This document shows positions 1 through 7,865 of a stretch of DNA of 21,265 nt, piece by piece (the stretch's first letter is position 1; the number at the start of each line of letters is the position of its first letter). The translations under genes were made by a program, and so were the position numbers. This DNA is from Opitutaceae bacterium (GTDB taxonomy: Bacteria; Verrucomicrobiota; Verrucomicrobiia; Opitutales; Opitutaceae), in the NCBI GenBank assembly GCA_005787865.1, contig SXZN01000241.1, positions 1 through 21,265 of the forward strand, read 5' to 3'. Under the pieces are notes generated by a model, which worked only from the letters and a program-made list of their open reading frames with translations, was not told the DNA's origin and searched no databases.

Positions 1-531
1 ATCGGCCCCAACCTGAAAAGCCGAGCCATAAAGATAATTTCCCGGCAAACCAGGATGCGGGCCCGTGCCGGGAACGAGAATTAAAGTGTGCACCGGATCA
101 TGCGCGGCCGCGACCCCGTGCTTCGCCCGATGATGCGCGACACGCCCAGCTACCGTCAGACGATAACTCTCCGCTTTAGCGCGATGTGCCGCCGGCAATG
201 ATTGGATATAACGATCGAAGATGCTGCCGTTGGCTTCCAAAGCCTCCGGCGCAATTTGGCTGGCGACTAGCTCCAGCAAATTATTCGCATGAAACAATGG
301 CAGCTTGGCTAAAGAACGGGCCGTCACATGACCGTCTTTATGATCGGCGTCCGCATAGGCGCGGTTGGCCACGTAAAGTCGCCTGATAGCATCCTGATAG
401 GCTGGGGTTACCGGCACCGCCCCGACCGGACTGTGCTCAATCATCTCGAGAACAGTTTGGTCGAAATTCGCATGGGGGTTATGGGGCATGTCCGGACACT
501 GCCCAGCCGGATCAGCAAAGACGAGGTTCAT
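1..531 (-). CDS. Unidentified protein, 3' end beyond the window
   Basis: The reverse strand is open without a stop from the ATG at 529-531 to the window edge, giving the first 177 residues of a longer protein. I do not recognise the family. The visible part is soluble-looking, with no signal peptide or membrane helix. It has an Ala-rich helical stretch (PAYQDAIRRLYVANRAY, about residues 44-60) and later a Gly/Pro-rich segment (VPGTGPHPGLPGNYLYG). No Shine-Dalgarno sequence precedes this ATG; a second in-frame ATG at 490-492 (MPHNPH) is an equally possible start. It is transcribed divergently from the helicase starting at 596, with a 64-base gap that should hold both promoters. The reading frame is supported by its length and sensible composition. 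The function is unknown. Confidence 0.6.
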   Translation of the reverse strand, partial: MNLVFADPAGQCPDMPHNPHANFDQTVLEMIEHSPVGAVPVTPAYQDAIRRLYVANRAYADADHKDGHVTARSLAKLPLFHANNLLELVASQIAPEALEANGSIFDRYIQSLPAAHRAKAESYRLTVAGRVAHHRAKHGVAAAHDPVHTLILVPGTGPHPGLPGNYLYGSAFQVGAD

Positions 532-595
532 CTCGATCGACCCATGGACTCTTTTTGCACTCGCTTTTAACCAATTTCACCGCGGCATTCGCCCC

Positions 596-1882
596 ATGCC
601 GTTCACCAAACTCGGGCTATTTTCTAGTATCGTCCGCGCCGTCGCCGCCAAAGGCTACGGCGAACCCACCCCCATTCAGCAACAGGCGATCCCCGTGGTC
701 CTCAGTGGCCGCGACCTCATCGCCTCCGCGCAAACCGGCACCGGAAAAACCGCCGCTTTTGCCTTGCCAATTTTAAACCGCCTCGGCGGACATAAAAATC
801 CATCTCCGCGCGCCTTGGTCCTCGAACCGACCCGCGAACTCGCCGCCCAAGTTGACGAGGCCTTTCGCGAATTCGGTCAATTCACGGGCCTACGGACCGC
901 CCTCATCCACGGTGGGGTCGGCTATGGAGCTCAACGCAAAGCACTCCACACCGGCAGTGATATCGTTGTCGCCACCGTGGGACGATTAATGGATTTCCTG
1001 CAAGAACGGTCGCTTCGCTTAGATCACCTGGAAGTCCTCGTTCTCGATGAAGTAGACCGCATGCTGGATATGGGCTTCATCAATGACGTTAAAAAAATTG
1101 TCAATTTGTCGCCACGCAAACGGCAGACACTGTTCTTTTCCGCCACCGTGCCGCCAGAAATTGAAGCGATCGCCCGCTTTGCTCTCACTAATCCCGAGCG
1201 CATCGCGATCGGTCGCGCGCGCTCCGTCAACGAGTCCGTCACCCACGCCATCTATCCCGTCAGCCAAGGACTAAAATTTAAACTGCTCTTAGCGTTGCTC
1301 GAGAAGACCGATTTTCACAGCGTCTTGGTTTTCACCCGCACCAAACACGGCGCCGATAAAATCGCCCTGCGCCTCAAGGAAGCTCAGCACACGGTCGCCG
1401 TGCTTCACGGCAATCGCAGCCAAGCCCAGCGCACCGCTGCCTTAAAGGGTTTCAAAGATGGTCAGTACGAGGTCATGGTCGCCACCGATATCGCCGCTCG
1501 CGGCATCGATGTCGCCGATATTTCTCACGTCATTAATTACGATATCCCGATGACTCCTGATGATTACGTACATCGCATCGGTCGCACCGGTCGAGCCGCT
1601 GCGGTTGGCGATGCCTTCACCCTTGTTACCCCACAAGAAGCTGGCGAAGTCCGCGCCATTGAGCGCTTCATCAAAGCCACCATTCCGCAACTTCAACTCG
1701 AAGGCTTCGATTATAAAGCGATTCCGCCCGCCGCCTTCGCCGGAGAAAATGAATCCCGCGGGCGCCGCTTCGGCGGTGGTGGCCGCCGGACTTCCCGCGG
1801 CGGTAGCAGCAGTCAAGGGGCCCCCGCCTATCATCCGAAAGGCAAACCCGGTGGACACTGGCACACCGGCGGACGGCATTGA
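596..1882 (+). CDS. rhlE: DEAD-box RNA helicase, RhlE type, with DEVD motif II
   Basis: This is an ATP-dependent RNA helicase of 428 residues, expected to remodel RNA or RNA-protein complexes in ribosome assembly or mRNA decay. It has the Q motif (EPTPIQQQAIP, residues 23-33), Walker A AQTGTGKT (45-52), PTRELA (78-83), SAT (182-184), ATDIAARGID (296-305) and HRIGRTGR (326-333). A Gly/Arg-rich tail after about residue 385 probably adds nonspecific RNA binding. Two motifs are off consensus: motif II is DEVD (151-154) instead of DEAD, and motif Ib is TVGR instead of TPGR. The catalytic Asp and Glu of motif II are kept, so ATPase activity is likely. The frame is open further upstream to 488, but the ATG at 596 begins with MPFTKLGL, matching how RhlE proteins begin. 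No Shine-Dalgarno sequence is visible. A second RhlE-like gene of the same length lies at 5350-6636. Confidence 0.95.
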   Translation: MPFTKLGLFSSIVRAVAAKGYGEPTPIQQQAIPVVLSGRDLIASAQTGTGKTAAFALPILNRLGGHKNPSPRALVLEPTRELAAQVDEAFREFGQFTGLRTALIHGGVGYGAQRKALHTGSDIVVATVGRLMDFLQERSLRLDHLEVLVLDEVDRMLDMGFINDVKKIVNLSPRKRQTLFFSATVPPEIEAIARFALTNPERIAIGRARSVNESVTHAIYPVSQGLKFKLLLALLEKTDFHSVLVFTRTKHGADKIALRLKEAQHTVAVLHGNRSQAQRTAALKGFKDGQYEVMVATDIAARGIDVADISHVINYDIPMTPDDYVHRIGRTGRAAAVGDAFTLVTPQEAGEVRAIERFIKATIPQLQLEGFDYKAIPPAAFAGENESRGRRFGGGGRRTSRGGSSSQGAPAYHPKGKPGGHWHTGGRH

Positions 1883-1956
1883 GTGAAAGTAACCAGATAC
1901 CCCAATAAAATTGCGGACCGACCAAAGCCGACCGCTTAAGATAACACCCGATTTTA

Positions 1957-2835
1957 ATGACTCTGATTGAAACAATTCTTACCCATCCCGGTGGCGCCGA
2001 TAAGGACGAATTTCTGGCCTGCAGCGTCTTGCTGGCATTACATCCCGTGCCACTGGTCCGGCGCGAACCCACACCGGAAGACTTAGCTAACCCCGCCATC
2101 TGCGTTGTTGATGTGGGCCATCAGCACGAGCCGGCGCGCCATAATTTCGATCATCACCAGCTGCCCAAAGATCATCCGCCCACCTGTTCACTATCGCTCG
2201 TCTTGCAGCATCTTGAACTCTACCAAGACGCCCGCCAATTTTGTGAATGGCTCGAAGTCGCTGAGTGGTTCGACTGCCGCGGTCTGGTCAGCACGGCGCA
2301 ATGGTTGGGCACCGCGCCCGCAATCGTCTCCCAACTGATCTCGCCGATTGATGTCACGCTATTGCGACGCTTCGCCGCAACCCAACGCATCGCACCAGGC
2401 CAACCGCTCTGGGAAGTCATGCGCATGATCGGCGAAGATTTACTCGATTACATAAAATCGATGCGCCATCGCTTAGATTTTCTTGGTCAACATGTCGTTA
2501 TCTGGGATTTATCGCTAGCTGGGCAGTCAGCCAAAATTCTGTTCCTGCCGCGGACCGAACCACTGCCGGATGACCCCGCCCTAGGCCTTGAGCAATTTAT
2601 TGAGAGTCGCGGTCTCACGGCAGAGATTGTAGGGACGGTCTATCCCGATCGACGCAGCTCGGGCTACGGCTTAGCCCGCTTCCAGGACAATGCCCGATTG
2701 GATTTCACGCGTCTGGCCGGTTGCCCCGACGTCCATTTCACTCATGCCCGTGGCTTCGTGGCGAAAACCTCCGCCGCTGAGGTATTCCGTTTGCAGCAAC
2801 TGGTTAGTTTAGCCGGCGGCTCAAGCGTAAGCTGA
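1957..2835 (+). CDS. MYG1-like (UPF0160) DHH-type hydrolase
   Basis: This 292-residue protein matches the MYG1/UPF0160 family, related to DHH phosphoesterases; the eukaryotic MYG1 is an RNA exonuclease. The family signature is visible: an N-terminal THPGGADKDEF (residues 9-19) with metal-ligand His and Asp, then VVDVG (50-54) and HNFDHHQ (62-68), which carries the DHH-like triad. There is no signal peptide, so it should act in the cytoplasm on a nucleic acid or phosphoester. It follows rhlE by 74 bases on the same strand and could be co-transcribed with it, which would fit an RNA-turnover role. It is somewhat shorter than eukaryotic MYG1, and its central part diverges. The substrate in bacteria is not known. 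Confidence 0.8.
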   Translation: MTLIETILTHPGGADKDEFLACSVLLALHPVPLVRREPTPEDLANPAICVVDVGHQHEPARHNFDHHQLPKDHPPTCSLSLVLQHLELYQDARQFCEWLEVAEWFDCRGLVSTAQWLGTAPAIVSQLISPIDVTLLRRFAATQRIAPGQPLWEVMRMIGEDLLDYIKSMRHRLDFLGQHVVIWDLSLAGQSAKILFLPRTEPLPDDPALGLEQFIESRGLTAEIVGTVYPDRRSSGYGLARFQDNARLDFTRLAGCPDVHFTHARGFVAKTSAAEVFRLQQLVSLAGGSSVS

Positions 2836-2841
2836 TACCCC

Positions 2842-2854
2842 GCGCGTTTCGCGC
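2842..2854. other. Small GC stem-loop between convergent genes
   Basis: A perfect 5-base stem (GCGCG/CGCGC) with a TTT loop lies between the convergent ends of the MYG1-like and FKBP genes. It is followed by seven A on the plus strand. The T-run therefore precedes the hairpin on the minus strand and is absent after it on the plus strand. This is not a canonical intrinsic terminator in either direction, though the hairpin may still help end or protect transcripts. Confidence 0.3.
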
Positions 2855-2862
2855 AAAAAAAC

Positions 2863-3195
2863 TCAGCCAATCGCGAGAAGCTCCACGTCAAAAACCAACG
2901 TGGCGTTAGGCGGAATGGCTCCGGGATAACCCGCCCGGCCATAGGCAAGCTCAGGCGGCAGGGTAAGCTTTACCTTATCCCCAATTTTCATGGTAGCCAC
3001 GCCCAGATCCCAGCCGGCAATTACTTGCCCCTCCCCGAGGACGAAAACAAAGGGCTCCGCGCGGTCGACGGAACTATCAAATTTTTTCCCATCCATAAAC
3101 CACCCAGTATAGTGGACCGTTACCGCTTCACCTTTTTTCGGTGTGCGGCCCGTGCCAATCTTGATCGATTCAATTTTGATTTCTGGTGCGCTCAT
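2863..3195 (-). CDS. FKBP-type peptidyl-prolyl cis-trans isomerase
   Basis: This is a minimal single-domain FKBP of 110 residues that catalyses cis/trans isomerisation of X-Pro bonds and may act as a folding helper. The pocket residues are present: Y29 in VHYTGWF, F39-D40 in KKFDSS, V58-I59 and W62 in GQVIAGWD, Y85 in ELAYG, and F102 in the last strand. No signal peptide is seen, so it is probably cytoplasmic. I chose the ATG at 3193-3195 (MSAPEI), which has a weak GGA about 9 bases upstream. Two in-frame ATGs, at 3201 and 3213, are alternatives that add only 2 to 6 residues. It converges with the MYG1-like gene, with about 27 bases between the stops. It does not carry the insert-in-flap or trigger-factor domains of larger FKBPs. 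Confidence 0.93.
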   Translation of the reverse strand: MSAPEIKIESIKIGTGRTPKKGEAVTVHYTGWFMDGKKFDSSVDRAEPFVFVLGEGQVIAGWDLGVATMKIGDKVKLTLPPELAYGRAGYPGAIPPNATLVFDVELLAIG

Positions 3196-3243
3196 AAACA
3201 TATTCCGTTGCACCCTTGGGCCAGAGTCAAGTAACCGCGTCTC

Positions 3244-3939
3244 TTAAACCTCACGCCGAGGGACTACGAGTTTGTCGGCGACATAGATCATGTAGGACGA
3301 ACTCTTCGAGGTAGCATGTAACCGCGCCGGCACCGCCTCGACCTTAAATCCTGCCGTGGCGAAACGTTTGGCGAAAGCCCGATCAATTCCCGCGGACCAA
3401 AGCGCGATCCGGCCGCCCGGTTTTAGCGCCTGGCCCAACCGCTGCAGCCCGCGATTATCATAAAGTCGAGTATTGCCCGGCATCACCATCGCCGCTGGAC
3501 CGTTATCCACATCCAGCAAAATCGCATCGTATGGCGCGCGACTCGCCCGCGCCAGTACCACCCCGACATCTTCAACAAGCACGGTGACCCGCGGATCCTG
3601 CAGAAGCGACCCATTGAGTCCGGCCATAAACGTACGATTCCACTCCACCACCTCGGGCATCAATTCAGCCACGTGCACCACCGCATGGGCGTTAGTTTTT
3701 TCTAAGACACGCTTTAAAGTAAACCCCAGCCCCAAGCCACCAATCAGCACCCGGGGCGAAGCCAATTGGGCAAATGGCGCCAGGGCTAAATCACCGAGCA
3801 ACAACTCGGAAGCAGCTGTCAGCGAGTGCATCAAATCGCGCCCATCGAGGCGAATGCAGAAGCTGCCATCGTGCGAATGCAGTGTCATGCGCGCACCATC
3901 CGGCATGCGGGTCTCGGCTAATTTAATATTGGGCTTCAT
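3244..3939 (-). CDS. Spermidine-synthase-like SAM-dependent methyltransferase fold protein
   Basis: This is a protein of about 231 residues with the Rossmann fold of the spermidine synthase/class I methyltransferase superfamily. The nucleotide-binding loop is VLIGGLGLGF (residues 64-73), with an acidic residue after strand 2 (AELMPEV, 91-97), an EDVG turn (123-126) and YDAILLDVDNG (137-147). The DVDNG replaces the catalytic Asp region of polyamine synthases, and the short N-terminus lacks the usual tetramerising hairpin. Real aminopropyl transfer is therefore uncertain; proteins annotated as 'spermidine synthase-like' are more apt. The open frame reaches 4062, three bases from the divergent TrhO start, but I chose the ATG at 3939 (MKPNIKL). 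The extra N-terminal residues look like translated leader and would leave no room for promoters. Confidence in the fold is high, in the function low. Confidence 0.75.
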   Translation of the reverse strand: MKPNIKLAETRMPDGARMTLHSHDGSFCIRLDGRDLMHSLTAASELLLGDLALAPFAQLASPRVLIGGLGLGFTLKRVLEKTNAHAVVHVAELMPEVVEWNRTFMAGLNGSLLQDPRVTVLVEDVGVVLARASRAPYDAILLDVDNGPAAMVMPGNTRLYDNRGLQRLGQALKPGGRIALWSAGIDRAFAKRFATAGFKVEAVPARLHATSKSSSYMIYVADKLVVPRREV

Positions 3940-4064
3940 CGGTGCCAGTGGCAGAGCAGTTGAACCAGAAAATATCTGAGACCCAAAGGACAATCCGTGC
4001 GCCAAGAATCCGAGGATTTTGATGGCCGCAACGGGGCACGCGACTGTATCCTGCTCATCCACTG

Positions 4065-4910
4065 ATGCTCCCTTATATCAATCTCTCGGGCTACAAATTC
4101 ACTCCGCTCGGCGACCTGCCGCCTTTGAAGGAGCGCCTCATCAATTTAGCCAAGAAGGGCTCCCTGCGCGGCACAATTCTACTTACCCCCGAAGGCATTA
4201 ATCTTTTCATCGCCGGCACCCGCCCCGCGGTGGCTGAATTTCTGCAAGCCCTGCGCCTCGTGCCAGGACTGGAGGATCTGACGCCCAAAGAAAGCGAAAG
4301 CCTTAAGCAACCATACAACCGGATGCTGGTTAAAATTAAGAAAGAAATTATCGCCTTTGGAATTCCCGGCATCGACCCAGTACAGCGCCCGACGGCTAAA
4401 CTGCCGGCGCGCACGCTCAAGCAGTGGCTCGATGAGGGCCGACCCATTACGCTCCTGGATACGCGCAACGATTACGAAGTCCGGATGGGCACCTTTCGCG
4501 GCGCCCGCCCAGCAGGCATAGATCATTTTCGCGACTTTCCCGCGGCAGTCAGCAAATTACCGGCAGAGCTGAAAACCCAACCGATCGTGATGTTTTGCAC
4601 GGGCGGTATTCGCTGTGAAAAAGCCGGGCCCTACATGGAACAAGCCGGCTTTCTGAACGTGCATCAACTCGACGGCGGCATTTTAAAATATTTCGAAGAA
4701 TGCGGCGGCGCACACTACGACGGCGAATGCTTCGTCTTTGACCATCGCGTCGGCGTAGATCCCGCCCTGCGTGAAACCAATTCGGTCATGTGCTTTAAAT
4801 GCCAGATGCCTTTAAGCGAAAATGAACAAAAAGACCGGCGCTATGTGCCCGCGCAGTCGTGTCCGTACTGCTATTCCGAAAATAAATTGAGTGACGCGCC
4901 AGTCGGCTAA
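4065..4910 (+). CDS. trhO: tRNA uridine(34) hydroxylase TrhO (rhodanese-related, YceA family)
   Basis: TrhO carries out oxygen-dependent hydroxylation of wobble uridine 34 to 5-hydroxyuridine in tRNA. This 281-residue protein has the family layout: an N-terminal acylphosphatase-like domain (about 1-100, including LLTPEGIN), then a rhodanese domain (about 115-215) with LLDTRNDYEVR and the catalytic loop CTGGIRCEK. The active-site cysteine is C178, with a second at C184. The C-terminus has two CxxC pairs (C243/C246 and C266/C269) that probably bind zinc, a feature of many members. The ATG at 4065 yields MLPYINLSGYKF, a typical beginning. No Shine-Dalgarno sequence is visible. The gene is divergent from the methyltransferase-like gene, with about 125 bases between if that gene starts at 3939. 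Confidence 0.93.
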   Translation: MLPYINLSGYKFTPLGDLPPLKERLINLAKKGSLRGTILLTPEGINLFIAGTRPAVAEFLQALRLVPGLEDLTPKESESLKQPYNRMLVKIKKEIIAFGIPGIDPVQRPTAKLPARTLKQWLDEGRPITLLDTRNDYEVRMGTFRGARPAGIDHFRDFPAAVSKLPAELKTQPIVMFCTGGIRCEKAGPYMEQAGFLNVHQLDGGILKYFEECGGAHYDGECFVFDHRVGVDPALRETNSVMCFKCQMPLSENEQKDRRYVPAQSCPYCYSENKLSDAPVG

Positions 4911-5030
4911 CTAAGTCTAGCTAAGGTACACGCGGAGTTTTTTCGCAAACCCCGATAGCTACTTTTTAGCCAAAAATCGAATTACTAACGTTATAACTGT
5001 CATCCGATGGCTTTCGCGTTAGAGTAATAC

Positions 5031-5348
5031 ATGCAAATTAGACTGCCCCAAATGCCCTTCAAATTCATCACGCCAGACGGGCTGATGGAAGTCACCGTTC
5101 GGAACGGTACCCTCAAGGGGAAAACCAGCACCGAGCACTACGCCGCGGCCGCGGCGTTTATCGATCACGGTCCCAAGGCGCTCGAGCGCATTCAAATCAC
5201 GCCGAATGCCAAAACCCACAGCGAGGTTATGAAAACTTTGCTGACTGGTTTTAAAATCAACCTCAAAGCCCACGCGAAAGAGAGCTTAGACTATCGCGTG
5301 CTAGAGGCTCTCAGCACCGCTCAGGGTGTGATCGATCTAGATAACTAA
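5031..5348 (+). CDS. Small conserved-looking protein of unknown function
   Basis: This 105-residue reading frame encodes a soluble, mixed alpha/beta-looking protein, with KFITPDGLMEVTVRNGTL near the N-terminus and a helical, Ala-rich middle. I recognise no family. There is no signal peptide, membrane segment or metal motif. The ATG at 5031 is the first, and one at 5052 (MPFKFI) is an alternative start; neither has a good ribosome-binding site. A possible -10 element (TATAAC, 4992-4997) lies about 34 bases upstream, without a clear -35. Its stop at 5346-5348 is one base from the stop of the convergent helicase gene. It is accepted as a gene because the frame fills an otherwise empty stretch and its composition resembles its neighbours. 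Confidence 0.65.
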   Translation: MQIRLPQMPFKFITPDGLMEVTVRNGTLKGKTSTEHYAAAAAFIDHGPKALERIQITPNAKTHSEVMKTLLTGFKINLKAHAKESLDYRVLEALSTAQGVIDLDN

Positions 5349-5349
5349 G

Positions 5350-6636
5350 TTAGCGCAACCGCGGCCAAGAAAATTTCTTGGTCGCCGGTGGGTCTGCTGG
5401 TCGCTCTGCCCTACCCGCAGCCGCTTCCCGTAGCTTATCCTTTTTACTCTTCCGCCGACCCTTAATGCCCCCCGTCGGTGGCGAAGGCAGCTCGGTCTCG
5501 ATCGGCTCAAATCCCTCAATCTGCTCACGCGGCAGATCGATACCATGCCGCTTCTCAATCAGACAGAAATGCGCGTGTGTCTCCGCACTGATAAAATTAA
5601 GCGCGACACCGCTCTCGCCCGCCCGTCCGGTCCGACCAATCCGGTGGAGATAATCTACCGCCGAGCGGGGTAGATCAAAATTTACGACGGCCGGTAATTC
5701 AATGATATCAATGCCGCGAGCCGCCAAATCTGTGGTCAGTAACACTTGAATCTTGGCCGCTTTAAAATCAGCGAGCGCTTGCGTCCGGGCACCTTGACTC
5801 AATTCACCATGAAAGGCGGTCGCGGCGAGGCCGGCCTTGCGCAGTTTTTCCGCGACATGCTCGGTCGCATACTTGGTCGCCAGAAATACGAGCACCCGAC
5901 TCCATTTATTTTCCTGAACTAAGTGCCGCAATAATTGCGTCCGCCGCAACGGATCCACTTCGATCGCGCGCTGCAAAATATCAGGCGTGGTGGCTGGCTC
6001 TGCAGGGATTTCCAACCGCAGGGGATTGCGCAATAGCCCGGCAGCTAATGCCTCAACGCTCGGCGGGAACGTCGCGGAAAATAACAGACTCTGGCGCCGC
6101 GCGGGCAGCAGCGCGAGGATACGGGTTAATTCGGCAGTGAAGCCTAGCTCCAGCAAACGATCGGCTTCATCTAACACTAAGATGGAAACCGCCGACAACG
6201 AGACGGCATTGTGATCGATGAGATCGAGTAAACGCCCCGGCGTAGCGACGATGATATCCGCCCCGCCCCCGAGGGCCATCATCTGTGGGTTGATCGAGAC
6301 GCCGCCATAAACCACAAGTATTTTAAGTGGCTCGGCCAGAAATTGCGCATAATTCCGCAGCGACTCCCCGATCTGGGCAGCGAGCTCCCGCGTCGGGGCC
6401 AAAATCAGGGCGCGCACCAAGCGGCCCCGTTCGCGCCGCGTCATCGCTAATTTCTGCAATAGAGGCAGCGCAAATGCGGCCGTCTTGCCGGAACCCGTCT
6501 GCGCGCAAGCCCACACATCACCGCCACCTAGCACCGCCGGAATGGCGGCCGTCTGGATCGGCGTGGGAGTTAAATATTTTCGAGCGGCTACCGCTCGCAG
6601 AAGCGGCGCCGATAATCCTAAATGAGAAAAAGGCAT
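5350..6636 (-). CDS. DEAD-box RNA helicase, RhlE-like (second copy)
   Basis: This is a second ATP-dependent RNA helicase of exactly 428 residues. The canonical motifs are intact: Q motif TPTPIQTAAIP (23-33), AQTGSGKT (45-52), PTRELA (81-86), TPGR (132-135), DEAD (156-159), SAT, TTDLAARGID and HRIGRTGR. The C-terminal tail is Lys/Arg-rich (GRRKSKKDKLREAAAGR) rather than Gly/Arg-rich, ending SWPRLR; it probably binds RNA. The start at 6636 gives MPFSHLGL, parallel to the MPFTKLGL of the copy at 596. It lies 17 bases after the S4-domain gene and is the last gene of a likely three-gene RNA operon. The 3' end abuts the convergent small gene with one base between stops, so transcripts from the two sides probably overlap. 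Confidence 0.95.
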   Translation of the reverse strand: MPFSHLGLSAPLLRAVAARKYLTPTPIQTAAIPAVLGGGDVWACAQTGSGKTAAFALPLLQKLAMTRRERGRLVRALILAPTRELAAQIGESLRNYAQFLAEPLKILVVYGGVSINPQMMALGGGADIIVATPGRLLDLIDHNAVSLSAVSILVLDEADRLLELGFTAELTRILALLPARRQSLLFSATFPPSVEALAAGLLRNPLRLEIPAEPATTPDILQRAIEVDPLRRTQLLRHLVQENKWSRVLVFLATKYATEHVAEKLRKAGLAATAFHGELSQGARTQALADFKAAKIQVLLTTDLAARGIDIIELPAVVNFDLPRSAVDYLHRIGRTGRAGESGVALNFISAETHAHFCLIEKRHGIDLPREQIEGFEPIETELPSPPTGGIKGRRKSKKDKLREAAAGRAERPADPPATKKFSWPRLR

Positions 6637-6653
6637 GGTGCGTCGCGCGACCC

Positions 6654-6947
6654 TTAGGCTAATTTAACAACAATCACATGACCGTTGGCTTTTACCTTGT
6701 CGCCGACCACGAGTTGCTTGCGCTTTTGCGTCTCCACCACTCCGTTCAATAAGACGAGCCCCTCGCTGATCAACTGTTTCGCTTCGCCACCGCTCTCGGC
6801 CAACCCACCAAATTTGATAAATTGACAGAGCTCGATCGGCACAGCGCGCACCGCGACATTACGCGGGCTGGAGGAATTAGTTTCCTGACGGGGCGTTTTA
6901 GCTTTGTTCATGACCATAAGATGAAGGCGGGTTGGGGCTGAGTCCAT
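6654..6947 (-). CDS. Small S4-domain RNA-binding protein
   Basis: This 97-residue protein is essentially a single S4 RNA-binding domain. The core runs from about residue 37: VPIELCQFIKFGGLAESGGEAKQ, then the conserved turn LISEGLVLLNGVVET and the basic KRKQLVVGDKVKANG. It resembles small stand-alone S4 proteins of the YbcJ/RlbA type, which bind structured or ribosomal RNA. The ATG at 6947 lies two bases after the stop of the CvfB-like gene, suggesting translational coupling. A later ATG at 6911 (MNKAKT) is also possible and would remove 12 residues ahead of the domain. It sits between a CvfB-like and a helicase gene on the same strand, which supports an RNA-related role. The specific target is unknown. 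Confidence 0.88.
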   Translation of the reverse strand: MDSAPTRLHLMVMNKAKTPRQETNSSSPRNVAVRAVPIELCQFIKFGGLAESGGEAKQLISEGLVLLNGVVETQKRKQLVVGDKVKANGHVIVVKLA

Positions 6948-6949
6948 CC

Positions 6950-7801
6950 TCAGATTTTATCCTCCGGCGTCGCTAGCCGAATACCATCAGGTTCGATATA
7001 AATCCGCCGCTCACGGAAGAGTAAACCAATGGCCTGCTTAAAAGCTTTTTTGCTCATCCCAAAGACTTCCCGAATTTCTTCCGGCAGACTATTATCGTGA
7101 TAAGGCAAGCGACCGCCCTTGGCTTGGAGAATAGCGATAATCTGATCAGTCAGTGGGCCAATCCGGCGATAACCAGCCTGACCAAGCGCCAAGTCGAGCT
7201 TTCCATCGGGTCGAATTCTCCGCACATAGCCCGCCAGCAAATCGCCAATTTTTAAACCCGCGGGCAGCTCGGAATCATAGATCAGGCCCCAGTGAGCGTC
7301 ATTCACGATCAGGTTATAGCCGAGGGGACTCTTACTTGCGACCAACAGCTTAACGGCTTCGCCTTCACCGTACGTAGCGGGAGTGAGATCGAGCCGACGA
7401 TTTAATCGGGCGCTGGCGACCAAGCGGTCCGTTTGCTCATCAAGCGCCACCTGCACGACTACCCAGTCTCCGGGATTCAAAGGGCCATCCATCTCCCGAA
7501 TCGGCAGCAGCAAATCTTTCTCCAAACCCCAATTAAGAAAAACCCCGATGCGTGGACTGACGGCGGCAACTTGCAAATACGCGAATTCCCCGACCGCCGC
7601 TTTGGGCTTTTGCGTCGTGGCGACCAAGCGATCTTCGGAATCACGATAAACAAAAACATCAATGCTTCCACCTGGCGTTGCCCCCGGCGGCACATAGCGA
7701 CCTGGCAGCAAAATTTCCCCATGCGTCCCCCCATCCAAGTAAAACCCGGGTTGAGCGGAGCGAACGATAGGAAGTAAATTGCGTTTGCCGATAAGTGCCA
7801 T
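6950..7801 (-). CDS. CvfB/YitL family S1-domain RNA-binding protein
   Basis: This 283-residue protein matches the CvfB (YitL) family, which regulates gene expression by binding RNA; in Staphylococcus aureus CvfB affects virulence gene expression. The order fits: several S1-like beta-barrel repeats, including GEILLPGRYVPPG (about 29-41) and the signature GVFLNWGLEKDLLLP (about 85-99), a further S1-like repeat (YNLIVNDAHWGLIYDSEL), and a C-terminal winged-helix region (EVFGMSKKAFKQAIGLL with RRIYIEPDGIRL). Length is typical. The ATG at 7801 follows a GC-rich GGGCG a few bases upstream, a weak ribosome-binding site at best. It is the first gene of the run leading into the S4 and helicase genes. 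Confidence 0.9.
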   Translation of the reverse strand: MALIGKRNLLPIVRSAQPGFYLDGGTHGEILLPGRYVPPGATPGGSIDVFVYRDSEDRLVATTQKPKAAVGEFAYLQVAAVSPRIGVFLNWGLEKDLLLPIREMDGPLNPGDWVVVQVALDEQTDRLVASARLNRRLDLTPATYGEGEAVKLLVASKSPLGYNLIVNDAHWGLIYDSELPAGLKIGDLLAGYVRRIRPDGKLDLALGQAGYRRIGPLTDQIIAILQAKGGRLPYHDNSLPEEIREVFGMSKKAFKQAIGLLFRERRIYIEPDGIRLATPEDKI

Positions 7802-7865
7802 AACGCCCGCAACGTGAACATAACCACGCGCCTTGGGGAGGCAATTCGCTTAATTTTTCAACGCC

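Noticed and set aside
1442..1975. Reverse frame of 177 codons within the end of rhlE
   Set aside because: It is the antisense of the helicase gene and matches no family.
2842..2861. Intrinsic terminator between the MYG1-like and FKBP genes
   Set aside because: The hairpin is followed by A, not T, on the plus strand, and on the minus strand the T-run comes before the hairpin.
3940..4062. Upstream extension of the methyltransferase-like gene
   Set aside because: It would begin 3 bases from the TrhO start, leaving no promoter space, and the added residues do not look like part of the fold.
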